From contig MHKK01000002.1 of the NCBI GenBank assembly GCA_001818365.1, positions 1 to 13,401 on the forward strand: a DNA stretch of 13,401 bases, given 5' to 3'. This stretch comes from Candidatus Komeilibacteria bacterium RIFCSPHIGHO2_01_FULL_52_14 (GTDB lineage Bacteria > Patescibacteriota > Patescibacteriia > UBA1558 > 2-01-FULL-52-15). The notes beneath the pieces were generated by a model. It searched no databases. It was not told the DNA's origin and saw nothing but the letters and a program-made list of their open reading frames with translations. The position numbers and the translations under genes are program-made. Shown piece by piece: positions 4,958 to 12,592 of this stretch (the first letter of the stretch is position 1; every line of letters starts with the position of its first letter).

Positions 4958-6535
4958 TTATTCGAACGATCCGACAGGAATGCCCGTCAAATCTTTATTC
5001 GTGATTCCCAAACTCAGATAGCGCATGATCTGATACGCCTGCTCACCGTCCGGCATATAATAGCGTCTCCCGTTATGCACGTACCATGCCTGTCCCTGTC
5101 CTTCGACCTGTAGAAGAATCCGCCCTTCGAGTCGCTGCGTCAATGCGGTATCGTACGAAGTCGTTCCGGTGCCCGACGGGTTGCTGCCTGCAAGTACCTC
5201 CGCCTTGTCGTTGGCGCCATTGCCATCGGAGTCGGCCTGATCCGCTTTTGTCCCCAATGCGTTCTCCAGAAGATCAATCAAACCATCTCCATCGGAGTCG
5301 GTTCCGGCTGCGCGCGAATCGATACCCACCGGAATTTTTGCCAGATCTTTGCCCGAAATACCCAATCCAAACGCTTGCAATGCCTGATACGCAGTGACGC
5401 CGTCCTTGAGATAATACCGAAGGCGTGAAATGGGATCCAGGTACCACGCTTGTCCCTGCTTTTCCACTTGCAACAATATCTGCCCCAGCAACCGATTCAC
5501 GAGGGCTGTTTGCACCGCAACATTCCGGGCACGCTCATCCGCAATGACGGAACGCTCAACATCGGTAATCGTCAGATGCAGCCGGGCTAAGCGCTCACGC
5601 AACGCATCGAGATCGGCGTTTCCGCTCGGTGCAGGCAGGATCACCGGCGGTGTGCTTGTTGCCGGCACGGCAGGTGTTTGCGGTTCCGGAGGCGTCGGCT
5701 GCTCGGCCTCTGCGATGCTCACCGTCGCGGCGATCGAATTATTGCTTTCGTTCGACTCGATCAATTCGCCTGCCGAATCCGTCACAAACAGCAGATTCTT
5801 TGCACCGCTCGCGGTAAACGAACCATGATAGGTATAGGTAAAGCCACTTCCTGAAGCCAGCGGTTGATCCGCGATAGGCACCGGTGCCAAAACCGGTTCC
5901 CCGCTCTGCACAAAATCAGGCAGCGTGGCATTCATAGTTCCGATGCCCTGTCTGCTTTTGAGCGGCTCCGGGCCGGTGTATTTTCCCGTTACGGTAAGCG
6001 TCGTATCACTCCCTTTTTGAGGATTGTCGGGCGATACGGCAACGCTCTGGAGCGTGAGGTCCGGCAGATCATAGAGATTCCAAACGGTTATCTGCGTCGA
6101 GATCTTATTATTATTTTCGATCTGCTCTTGAAGAATATTATCGTAATCGATATCGAGTAAAATATCCTTCACGCCGGGTGTCGGGAACAACCCGACGTAC
6201 GTATACGTGAATGTTTGGCCGTCATTCAATGGCGTTGCCTGCGAAGGCGTTATACTGAGAATTGACCCGGCACCGGCATCAATAGAAAGGTCGCCGATAA
6301 GCAGGTGTTTCGAAGTCAATGAATCGCTCTGGTAGAGCGGCACTAGCCCGTGGTAGACCGCTTGTATCGTTATCGTCACCCGCTGGCCAACAGCAGGCTG
6401 CAGCGGCGATACCGTAATCTTCTGCATTTCGAGGTCAGGACGGGAAACCTGTGCTTCCGCCGTACGAGTAAAGCCAAAAATCATCAGTGCAGCGAAGACA
6501 AGTGACGCGAACTTCAGAATACGCATAGTTGTCAT
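4958..6535 (-). CDS. Secreted CARDB / TSP3-repeat surface protein with duplicated CPR-type module
   Basis: The 525-residue exported protein starts with a signal peptide, with cleavage likely after AEA at residue 28. Two CARDB-like beta-sandwich domains follow (about 32-152 and 158-274); each begins with 'PDL..Q...VSP' and ends in an 'N.N.I...' strand. A Pro/Thr-rich linker (275-305) and a short helical stretch (306-350) come next. The C-terminus carries two copies of a module of about 50 residues (352-404 and 472-523) with the pattern 'LQVE.QGQAWY...RYY..DG..AYQ....LGI..KDL..IPVG'. I associate this module with Patescibacteria surface proteins. Between them lies a thrombospondin-type-3-like calcium-binding stretch (413-452, 'DSDGDGLID' and 'DSDGNGANDKAE'). 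It is probably displayed on the cell surface for adhesion or envelope structure. The ATG at 6533-6535 has AAAGGA at good spacing. It lies 24 nt after the small membrane protein gene, so the two form an operon. Confidence 0.85.
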   Translation of the reverse strand: MTTMRILKFASLVFAALMIFGFTRTAEAQVSRPDLEMQKITVSPLQPAVGQRVTITIQAVYHGLVPLYQSDSLTSKHLLIGDLSIDAGAGSILSITPSQATPLNDGQTFTYTYVGLFPTPGVKDILLDIDYDNILQEQIENNNKISTQITVWNLYDLPDLTLQSVAVSPDNPQKGSDTTLTVTGKYTGPEPLKSRQGIGTMNATLPDFVQSGEPVLAPVPIADQPLASGSGFTYTYHGSFTASGAKNLLFVTDSAGELIESNESNNSIAATVSIAEAEQPTPPEPQTPAVPATSTPPVILPAPSGNADLDALRERLARLHLTITDVERSVIADERARNVAVQTALVNRLLGQILLQVEKQGQAWYLDPISRLRYYLKDGVTAYQALQAFGLGISGKDLAKIPVGIDSRAAGTDSDGDGLIDLLENALGTKADQADSDGNGANDKAEVLAGSNPSGTGTTSYDTALTQRLEGRILLQVEGQGQAWYVHNGRRYYMPDGEQAYQIMRYLSLGITNKDLTGIPVGSFE

Positions 6536-6559
6536 GTGTTGTCCTTTTTTAGAAAACGC

Positions 6560-6895
6560 CTATTGAAAAAATATTAACGGCACGATCCAAAAAATGACGG
6601 TTGCCATCCAGATGATCAGCAAGCTATAGATCGCCGATTCGAGCTGCCGCCAGGTTCGCGCATGGTGACGGGAGGTGTGATACAACGCAAGAACACCGCA
6701 TGCGGCAAGCGCAAGCGAGATACTGTTCAGGGCTATATTCAGGGGCACGCTCCCTTGGGGGATTCGTGCCGACGCACGATCAAAACGGTCGCTGCTGATA
6801 ATGGCAAACAATGCAAGATACTGGATACCGAAAGCCAGCCAGACAAACTTCTGTCCCAACGGAAGCGCCAGTTTTCCCGATTTTGTTTTTACCAT
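6560..6895 (-). CDS. Small three-helix membrane protein, function unknown
   Basis: This gives 111 residues from the ATG at 6893-6895; an in-frame GTG at 6902-6904 would add three. Three hydrophobic segments are visible: 'WLAFGIQYLALFAIISS', a segment around 'LNSISLALAACGVLALYH', and 'SLLIIWMATVIFWIVPLIFF' at the C-terminus. A His/Arg-rich loop ('HTSRHHARTWRQ') joins the last two. I recognise no family. It is the first gene of an operon with the secreted CARDB protein 24 nt downstream, so a role at the envelope is likely but unproven. The -10 box at 6909-6914 lies almost against the GTG, so the transcript has at most a few untranslated bases before either start. Confidence 0.72.
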   Translation of the reverse strand: MVKTKSGKLALPLGQKFVWLAFGIQYLALFAIISSDRFDRASARIPQGSVPLNIALNSISLALAACGVLALYHTSRHHARTWRQLESAIYSLLIIWMATVIFWIVPLIFFQ

Positions 6896-6908
6896 AGTGC
6901 TCACTTTG

Positions 6909-6917
6909 AGTATAGCA
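6909..6917 (-). promoter_or_regulatory. Extended -10 promoter of the small membrane protein / CARDB operon
   Basis: On the minus strand this reads TGC TATACT, a TGn-extended -10 box. The same nine bases occur before the ABC ATPase gene (9482-9490). It ends 4 nt before the GTG and 13 nt before the ATG. No clear -35 box or Shine-Dalgarno is seen. Confidence 0.5.
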
Positions 6918-7044
6918 TAAGATGCGTGTCGGCTCTATGCAAGCACTACTCATCCTCGCTCCCGTTGGCCTCTTAGCCGTCCACAAAAAGACCGGACCTA
7001 TAGCATGAGGGGTACGACGACATTCTACAGATCCGCGAATGATA

Positions 7045-8739
7045 TTAATGGCGTTGCAGCGCGCTGAACTCGAGGCGGGGAACTTTCCGCCGAACTGCTG
7101 CGATCATGGAGAGCGCCCATGCCAGTGAGATCACGGCAAAAAATATCAGCCCGTTTGAAAATCCCTTCACGGTATTGAGATAGTACAGATAAGCTCCAAA
7201 AGCGCCATACGAGAGCGAACATGCGATAAACGCGAGTCCGGGCAACGACGTGCTCAAAAGTTCCGGGTCATCGGATTCGAAATTCGGGAACAACGCCCCC
7301 AACGAAACGCCGAAGATGCTCACGGTCACTATGGCAACCAAGGCCATACCGACGAACAGAAAAGGATTTCCTATCGTAATCCCCAAGAAACCGGAATTCG
7401 CGATTCCGAAAATCAGCCCGAGAAGCGTGAAACCGGTGACGTAGAACAGAAGCTTTGCCCAAAAAAGCCGTAACGTGTCGACCGGAGCGCTCGCCACGAT
7501 CCATGCCGTCTTCCGTTCGGTTGAAAGCGACGGAAAACCGAAGCGTAACACGAACGCGCTCACGAAATATATAAGAATGACGATCTGAAACGCCTGAAAG
7601 CTGTACGGAACGCTGCCGCGCTCGAGACCGTATCGCAAAAAATTTTGCCTGAACGAGAGGTTCAGCGAGGTTTGGATGAGCCAGATAAAAAGCATAAAGA
7701 CAAACCAGAGCATGTTCCTCGAGTTACGGTACATGATGAGCGCTTCCTTCTCAAAAAGCGTCCCGAGTGTTCCGGTAAAGACGCGCGGGAACGATACGGG
7801 GTGCGAATTTTTCAGATTCCTGCCCGGCTCGGCGTGAAACTCCCCTTCCTGCAAAACCTGCCAGAGGACAAGGTAGGAAAGATTCGCGAGCGCAAAAAAA
7901 ACGAGCGCCGCAATGAGCACCAGCACGAGAAGCGGTATCAGTAACACGACTCCGACCGTATAGTTACCCTGCTGGAATCGCAAAAGAGAGAGTGCCGAAA
8001 AATGCGTCGGGACCAATGAAAAATTTTTCGCAACACTCTCGATGCTTGCCGAGCCCAACGCCAAATTCTGCGATTGGGAAATAACGGCAAAATCCAAAGG
8101 AGCGACATAACGGGAAAAAGCAAACCCAATAATGAGAAAAGTGGCTACGATCGCAAGCGTAATCGTTCCAATCGTCAGCAACCTGAGTTTCAGCGCTGCT
8201 CCGACTTCGCGCAATATGGTTCCGATCGCAAGCAGAAGCGCCAAGGCGCTAAAAGCCGAAAGCAAGGCGAGCAGTATAATGGATCCCACGGTGGCAATGA
8301 AAGCCGCTGCCGTCAAACCGGTTACCGATCGAAGTGCCAGTAACGCCGGCAGTGCAATCACCAGAAGAGGCCACGTACTCGCAAATACCACGCGCCAGAG
8401 AACGTACCAGGGGAAGGCGCGGAAACGCGGCGATGCCATGATCCATGAAGCCGTCTGGCTGCGGAACAGGCCAAAGAGCCCCGACAGAAGCGCGCTGAAA
8501 AACATCAAAGCGCCGACCACCAAGAAAAAAAGTTCGTAAGCGTAGAGTGCCACGACCGGCCGCAAAAATTCGTCTTTGAAAATATAACCGAATCCGCCCT
8601 TAAAAAAGAAAAACATCCCGACACCGACGAAGACGAACACTCCCAAAAATAAAAGCACCGTAATGATCCGTGCAATCGTCGACGTTCTGAAATACCGCGC
8701 AGCAGCGTGCACCTGGTACTGAAGCAATGGGCGTTCCAT
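7045..8739 (-). CDS. ABC exporter permease, about 12 membrane helices
   Basis: The 564-residue product is dominated by about twelve hydrophobic segments (near 24-46, 62-92, 110-135, 140-175, 187-208, 258-292, 340-360, 384-402, 425-447, 455-480, 496-517, 525-546). Halfway along is 'LFEKEALIMYRNSRNMLWF', and later 'SLSTERKTAWIVASAPVDTL'. Both phrases are typical of the large, internally duplicated ABC-2-like exporter permeases that pair with EcsA-type ATPases. It starts 2 nt after the stop of the ATPase gene, so translation is coupled and the two surely form one transporter. Cargo cannot be read from sequence; lipids, peptides or envelope polymers are all possible. No clear terminator is visible in the 140 bp after it. 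Confidence 0.88.
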   Translation of the reverse strand: MERPLLQYQVHAAARYFRTSTIARIITVLLFLGVFVFVGVGMFFFFKGGFGYIFKDEFLRPVVALYAYELFFLVVGALMFFSALLSGLFGLFRSQTASWIMASPRFRAFPWYVLWRVVFASTWPLLVIALPALLALRSVTGLTAAAFIATVGSIILLALLSAFSALALLLAIGTILREVGAALKLRLLTIGTITLAIVATFLIIGFAFSRYVAPLDFAVISQSQNLALGSASIESVAKNFSLVPTHFSALSLLRFQQGNYTVGVVLLIPLLVLVLIAALVFFALANLSYLVLWQVLQEGEFHAEPGRNLKNSHPVSFPRVFTGTLGTLFEKEALIMYRNSRNMLWFVFMLFIWLIQTSLNLSFRQNFLRYGLERGSVPYSFQAFQIVILIYFVSAFVLRFGFPSLSTERKTAWIVASAPVDTLRLFWAKLLFYVTGFTLLGLIFGIANSGFLGITIGNPFLFVGMALVAIVTVSIFGVSLGALFPNFESDDPELLSTSLPGLAFIACSLSYGAFGAYLYYLNTVKGFSNGLIFFAVISLAWALSMIAAVRRKVPRLEFSALQRH

Positions 8740-8741
8740 GG

Positions 8742-9464
8742 CTATGAAGTAAACGCCATATACACCTGTTCCAGCGATGCGCCGGAAGATACTTTCGACC
8801 GGCTTCGCAATTCCGACATTGAGCCGGTGGCAACCAAGCGTCCCGACGCAAGTACCCCGATGCGCGTGGCGATCTCTTCGGCAACCGGCAGCGTGTGCGT
8901 TGCGAGCAGCACTGCGCCTCCTTTTTTGGAAAATTCAACAAATTTCTTTTTTGCGATTTCCGCACTCGTCGGATCCAATCCGACGATCGGTTCGTCGATG
9001 AGGAGCAATTTCGGCTCATGCATCAGGGCCGCAATAATCGTAAATTTCTGCTTATTGCCACGTGAGTAATTCTCGAAATATTCCTTTTCAAGGCCCTTCA
9101 GCGCAAAATCGTCGAGCAACGACCGTATCCGTTCAATGCGGCGGGATGTCGGCATTCCATATAATGAGCCCGTAAAATGTAAAAATTCCTCACCGGTCAT
9201 ACCCGACCAGATCGACGGTTCGTCTGGAATATAGCCGAGAGCCGCTTTTGCCTTGATCGGTTGCTTCGTCACGTCACAATCGGCCACGGTCACCGAGCCG
9301 TCCGTCGGCTGCAAAAGTCCCGTGATGATCTTTATCGTCGTCGTCTTGCCCGATCCGTTGGGGCCGATTAGCGCAAAAATCTCGCCCGGCTTAATTTCAA
9401 TAGACAACCGGTCAACGGCAACCTTCGGTCCGAATTTCTTGGTGAGATTCTTAATGCTCAGCAT
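8742..9464 (-). CDS. ABC transporter ATP-binding protein, EcsA-like
   Basis: This 240-residue ATPase powers the permease encoded 2 nt downstream. It has Walker A GPNGSGKTT (34-42), a Q-loop region 'GYIPDEP' (77-83) in which the usual Gln is absent, the signature 'YSRGNKQK' (133-140) replacing LSGGQ, Walker B 'LLLIDEP' (153-159), D-loop GLDP (162-165) and the switch His H190. The YSxGxKQK signature and the PDEP phrase are shared by EcsA-type exporter ATPases rather than importers. The ATG at 9462-9464 leads straight into the conserved 'LSIKNLTKKFG'. No Shine-Dalgarno precedes it, and the predicted leader is only about 10 nt. Confidence 0.93.
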   Translation of the reverse strand: MLSIKNLTKKFGPKVAVDRLSIEIKPGEIFALIGPNGSGKTTTIKIITGLLQPTDGSVTVADCDVTKQPIKAKAALGYIPDEPSIWSGMTGEEFLHFTGSLYGMPTSRRIERIRSLLDDFALKGLEKEYFENYSRGNKQKFTIIAALMHEPKLLLIDEPIVGLDPTSAEIAKKKFVEFSKKGGAVLLATHTLPVAEEIATRIGVLASGRLVATGSMSELRSRSKVSSGASLEQVYMAFTS

Positions 9465-9481
9465 AGAAAAGAAGTACTAAC

Positions 9482-9490
9482 AGTATAGCA
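9482..9490 (-). promoter_or_regulatory. Extended -10 promoter of the ABC exporter operon
   Basis: On the minus strand this reads TGC TATACT, identical to the box at 6909-6917. It ends 17 nt before the ATG. The bases between are T-rich and hold no Shine-Dalgarno. The -35 region is not convincing. Confidence 0.5.
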
Positions 9491-9521
9491 TGTCCGAAGA
9501 AAAATCGGTTACCGTACGGCG

Positions 9522-10727
9522 TTACTGAGCAGTTTCGAACTTTTTTTTCTGATCTTTACAGCTTTCCTCAAGAGACGCGAGGACACGCTCTTTTTCTTTT
9601 GCTTCCCACCCGCCAACCTCTTTTTGCAGATCCGCTATTTCCATCTCGAGTGTCGCAAGCTTCGCTTCCCGCTCAGTATTGGCATCAGCACTCTCTTTAA
9701 GAATCTCGTCGATCACGCCTTTCTTCAGATTCTGGCTTTCCAAAATCGCAACCTCTTCCTCGGTAATATCGGCCGTCGGGAGAGATTGCGTGATGGTTTC
9801 CTGAAAGAGTGTTGTCGCGACCGTAACCGGGTCACCCAAACTCTCGACCGCATCGAGTGCAACCGACGCTCCTCCGGATTTTATCTTTCCGGTGATGCTC
9901 GAGGTGTCAATCGCAAAGGACGAGTCCGGCGGTACGCCACTTCGTATTATTTTCAAAGCCGCACCGATATGCTCAAGCACTTCGCCTTCATCAATAAGCT
10001 TTTCGTAAGAACCTTTCAAGCTCCTAGTGCTGTCTATCGTCGAGTACGTAACCCATGCAAGCCGCCAAAAGGATTTCAACAGGTTCGTTTTTATATTTTT
10101 GACGAGCGCTTCGCGGTACGTCGTAAGTTCCGCGATCATATCCTTCTCGAGAGCAACGTCGCGCTCGAGGGCAAACGCCTCAAGCATCTTACTTATCATC
10201 GTTTCATATACGGTAAGGGCCTGTTTCGCTTCATAGCTCCGGTCCTCGAAAGGAATTGCATCGTCAATATCCGAATATTTTTTCCAATCACGATCGAATT
10301 CACCCTGCTTGATCACGCATTCGGCCGTCAACGGCCCATCGGGCTTGAATTCCGCCGCAACTGTCTTTTCGTCTTTGCACTGTCCGTTCGATACGGTATA
10401 CCCCTCGGCGCAATATTGGCAGGCGTTCGTTTTAAAGATGCCGCCCTTCGCAGAACATTCGGCACCAAACAAAGCCAGCTGCTGATCGCGCCATTTCTTG
10501 TATTCGGCCTGAACGTAGGTATTGGCAGGGCCCTTTTTCATGCCGATTGCATTGCAGAACTCGTTATGAAAAGCGCATTTGCAATACTGGTAGTTGATGT
10601 GAACACCGCAAAAAGCATCCTTAATGCTTGGTTCGGAAAATTTAACCAGCTTTCCAAGCCCTTTTGCCGTGCAGCCTGAAATCACCAATACAGCGCCCAC
10701 GAGTACAAAAAACTTAACCCCTTTCAT
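9522..10727 (-). CDS. Cysteine-rich lipoprotein with C-terminal coiled coil, function unknown
   Basis: From the ATG at 10725-10727 the product has 401 residues. It opens with a lipoprotein signal peptide, 'FFVLVGAVLVISGC', with the lipid-bearing C19 in a good lipobox, so it is anchored on the outer face of the membrane. Residues 40-140 contain nine more cysteines (40, 49, 51, 58, 91, 103, 106, 117, 137), including CKC and an EGF-like or zinc-ribbon-like 'NACQYCAEGYTVSNGQC'. Residues 160-300 look mixed helical. Residues 325-398 are a strongly charged heptad-like coiled coil with one late Cys, C390. I recognise no family. The open frame continues 12 codons upstream but would lack a usable signal peptide start and overlaps the promoter. 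It is divergent from the Ig-like protein gene, with 111 bp between. Confidence 0.82.
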   Translation of the reverse strand: MKGVKFFVLVGAVLVISGCTAKGLGKLVKFSEPSIKDAFCGVHINYQYCKCAFHNEFCNAIGMKKGPANTYVQAEYKKWRDQQLALFGAECSAKGGIFKTNACQYCAEGYTVSNGQCKDEKTVAAEFKPDGPLTAECVIKQGEFDRDWKKYSDIDDAIPFEDRSYEAKQALTVYETMISKMLEAFALERDVALEKDMIAELTTYREALVKNIKTNLLKSFWRLAWVTYSTIDSTRSLKGSYEKLIDEGEVLEHIGAALKIIRSGVPPDSSFAIDTSSITGKIKSGGASVALDAVESLGDPVTVATTLFQETITQSLPTADITEEEVAILESQNLKKGVIDEILKESADANTEREAKLATLEMEIADLQKEVGGWEAKEKERVLASLEESCKDQKKKFETAQ

Positions 10728-10734
10728 ATGTCTC

Positions 10735-10763
10735 AGTATACAAAGATGCCCGGCAAAAGACAA
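10735..10763 (-). promoter_or_regulatory. Promoter of the lipoprotein gene
   Basis: On the minus strand this reads TTGTCT (10758-10763), a 17-bp spacer, then TATACT (10735-10740). The -10 box ends 7 nt before the ATG, so the message is predicted to be leaderless. This is the best two-box promoter among the minus-strand genes. Confidence 0.6.
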
Positions 10764-10822
10764 AGTAAGGCGACTTTGTAAGAAAAACGGCTATTTTCAG
10801 TCATATATATCGTCAGAATTAA

Positions 10823-10828
10823 TAAAAT
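10823..10828 (+). promoter_or_regulatory. Possible -10 box of the Ig-like protein gene
   Basis: TAAAAT lies 10 nt before the ATG at 10839 in a very A+T-rich stretch, so the match is weak evidence on its own. No -35 box or Shine-Dalgarno is convincing. The spacing agrees with the short-leader pattern of other genes here. Confidence 0.3.
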
Positions 10829-10838
10829 AATCAAACAT

Positions 10839-12479
10839 ATGAAAAAAATTGCGATATTTTTGGGCCTCTCGGTACTTTCTTTGGCGATCCAGCCTGCCTT
10901 GGCGGCCGTCAATCTATTGAGCGGGCCGACCTCATTAGTCACCTCACCCACTTCAGCGCCTGCATCAAGTACGCCGACGGGTCTTTTCTCGTTTACGCTT
11001 TCGCAGGATGGCGGAGAAACGCTGTCATCGGTCAATGTGACACTTAATAAAACCGCATCAAGCACGTTGAGCGGCGCCGATATCTCATCGCTTACCATAT
11101 ATAAGGATAACGGTGACGGAATCTTTGATCCGTCGACAGATTTGCTTGCAGGAACGCAAACATCGGTCACTATCGACGGCGTTACCTCAATTCCACTCAC
11201 CATTAACAACACCATCGCAACATCGTCTTCAAAATTCTTTCTGGCTGTAAAAACCAACTCTTCCTGGAGCGATACAACGCCGATCGACGCTTTCTTAGCA
11301 TCAATGCCGATAAACGCGATTATTACTTCAACAAGCTCACCGACAAGCACTGCCGCAACGACCTCGCTGATCTCAGCCGATACCACAGGACCTGCTCTCA
11401 CCGGTGTTGTCGCTCACGACACAGCAGGAACCGATGCCAAGCAGCCGGGCGACACGATCGTCTTCACCTTCAATGAAGCAACGAACAAACCGGCGATAAC
11501 GAATGCGAATGTGAACGCCGTGCTCGTGCTCAACAACAGCCATTCGTTCCTGGATACGTTAGGCAACATCGGATCGGCAACATGGAACCCGGCAGGAACA
11601 GTTCTTACGCTTACCTTAAGCGGAACGTCCACGACGACGGTAGCAAGCGTCAATCTCGGTGACACTGTCACGGTCGTAACACCGTCGAACATCAAGGATT
11701 CGGTCGGTAACGGCGCAACCGGCGCAGTCGTTATCACGGGCACTTTTGGAACCGCGCCGACTCCCGATACGACCGGGCCCTCACTCTCGAGCGTTGTCGC
11801 GTACGATACTGCCGGAACCGATGCCAAGCAGCCGGGCGACACGATCGTCTTCACCTTCAATGAAGCAACGAACAAACCGGCCATAACGAGCGCCAACATC
11901 AATACGGTGCTCGGCCTCAACAACAGCCATTCGTTCCTTGATACGTTAGGAAACATCGGTGCAACGACCTGGAACGCGAGCGGTACGCAATTGACACTCA
12001 CCTTAAGCGGGGTCTCGATAGCAACCGTCGCAAGTGTCGCCTTGGGTGATTCAGTCACCGTCGCTACGCCTTCCATCATCACCGACGCTGCAAGCAACAA
12101 GGCAACGGGTTCAGCCGTCATAACCGGTACCTTTGGTACCTCTCCATCAGGCGGAACGCCTCCGACACCGTGCAGCAACGGACTCAAGAATGGATTGCTC
12201 TATATGGCGTTCGGCGACACGAATGTGTACCTCGCCGCTGCTTGCGAACTCAAAGTATTCAACGGCCAGGCGATCTGGCACGCGAAGGGAAAGAAGTTCA
12301 AGGGCATCATCCAGCTCAATTCATTGAACGGCCTGACCATCCCGAGTATCAACAATCACAATAAGCACGAGGATGAAGACGGCGATCATGATGACAACGA
12401 TGATGATAAGAAAAACAGTCGCGGTGGATCAGTATCAGGAAAGATCAAGATCAAAGTGCAGCATCATGAGGATGATTAG
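10839..12479 (+). CDS. Secreted Ig-like repeat protein with acidic C-terminal tail
   Basis: The 546-residue product has a clear Sec signal peptide, 'MKKIAIFLGLSVLSLA...ALAA', cut near residue 22-23. Residues 24-178 form a Ser/Thr-rich beta domain with 'NGDGIFDPSTD' (91-101), which looks calcium-binding. Two tandem Ig-like repeats of 129 residues follow (181-309 and 310-433), both with 'AGTDAKQPGDTIVFTFNEA' and 'NNSHSFLDTLGNIG'. They resemble the SbsA/Big-type Ig-like domains of S-layer and adhesion proteins. Residues 445-500 hold a Cys pair (C445, C469) around 'NGLLYMAFGDTNVYL', a module I associate loosely with Patescibacteria surface proteins. Residues 509-526 are almost all acidic ('EDEDGDHDDNDDDKK') and are followed by a basic, His-rich end. 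It is probably a surface or extracellular protein. It is the only plus-strand protein gene in the window. Confidence 0.88.
   Translation: MKKIAIFLGLSVLSLAIQPALAAVNLLSGPTSLVTSPTSAPASSTPTGLFSFTLSQDGGETLSSVNVTLNKTASSTLSGADISSLTIYKDNGDGIFDPSTDLLAGTQTSVTIDGVTSIPLTINNTIATSSSKFFLAVKTNSSWSDTTPIDAFLASMPINAIITSTSSPTSTAATTSLISADTTGPALTGVVAHDTAGTDAKQPGDTIVFTFNEATNKPAITNANVNAVLVLNNSHSFLDTLGNIGSATWNPAGTVLTLTLSGTSTTTVASVNLGDTVTVVTPSNIKDSVGNGATGAVVITGTFGTAPTPDTTGPSLSSVVAYDTAGTDAKQPGDTIVFTFNEATNKPAITSANINTVLGLNNSHSFLDTLGNIGATTWNASGTQLTLTLSGVSIATVASVALGDSVTVATPSIITDAASNKATGSAVITGTFGTSPSGGTPPTPCSNGLKNGLLYMAFGDTNVYLAAACELKVFNGQAIWHAKGKKFKGIIQLNSLNGLTIPSINNHNKHEDEDGDHDDNDDDKKNSRGGSVSGKIKIKVQHHEDD
11379..12137 (+). 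repeat. Two tandem Ig-like coding repeats, 387-nt period
   Basis: The two copies start at 11379 and 11766. Within them, 11427-11494 and 11814-11881 are identical over 68 bases, including third codon positions. A second block ('AACAACAGCCATTCGTTCCT') is also nearly identical. Other parts have diverged to about the level expected of separate domains. Confidence 0.9.
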
Positions 12480-12490
12480 ATAGCCCTCCA

Positions 12491-12518
12491 AAAAACCCGC
12501 TCGCTCGAGCGGGTTTTT
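12491..12518. terminator. Bidirectional terminator between convergent genes
   Basis: An 11-bp stem (12491-12501 with 12508-12518) has an A-run on one side and a T-run on the other, so it reads as a terminator on both strands. It lies 12 nt past the Ig-like gene stop and also faces the end of the yvcK-like gene. The remaining bases to 12592 show no gene. Confidence 0.88.
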
Positions 12519-12592
12519 AGTTTCAAAAATATGCTTCAGCTATTAACCCAGGCGTTGCCCCGTATAGCATCGCGGGACGGCAATGATCCGAT

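Noticed and set aside
6960..7044. Possible terminator or tRNA in the gap after the ABC permease gene
   Set aside because: Only a weak 4-bp hairpin around GTCC/GGAC is visible, and there is no cloverleaf.
9624..10679. 351-codon open frame on the plus strand
   Set aside because: It is antisense to the lipoprotein gene, which has a lipobox, ordered cysteines, a coiled coil and a good promoter. The plus frame has no recognisable domain or ribosome-binding site.
10733..11401. 222-codon open frame on the minus strand
   Set aside because: It is antisense to the signal peptide and first domain of the Ig-like protein, with a Val/Ser-rich composition mirrored from it and no independent support.
11414..12187. 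257-codon open frame on the minus strand
   Set aside because: It is a shadow of the Thr/Ala/Ser-rich Ig-like repeats. Its own repeats simply mirror those of the plus-strand gene.
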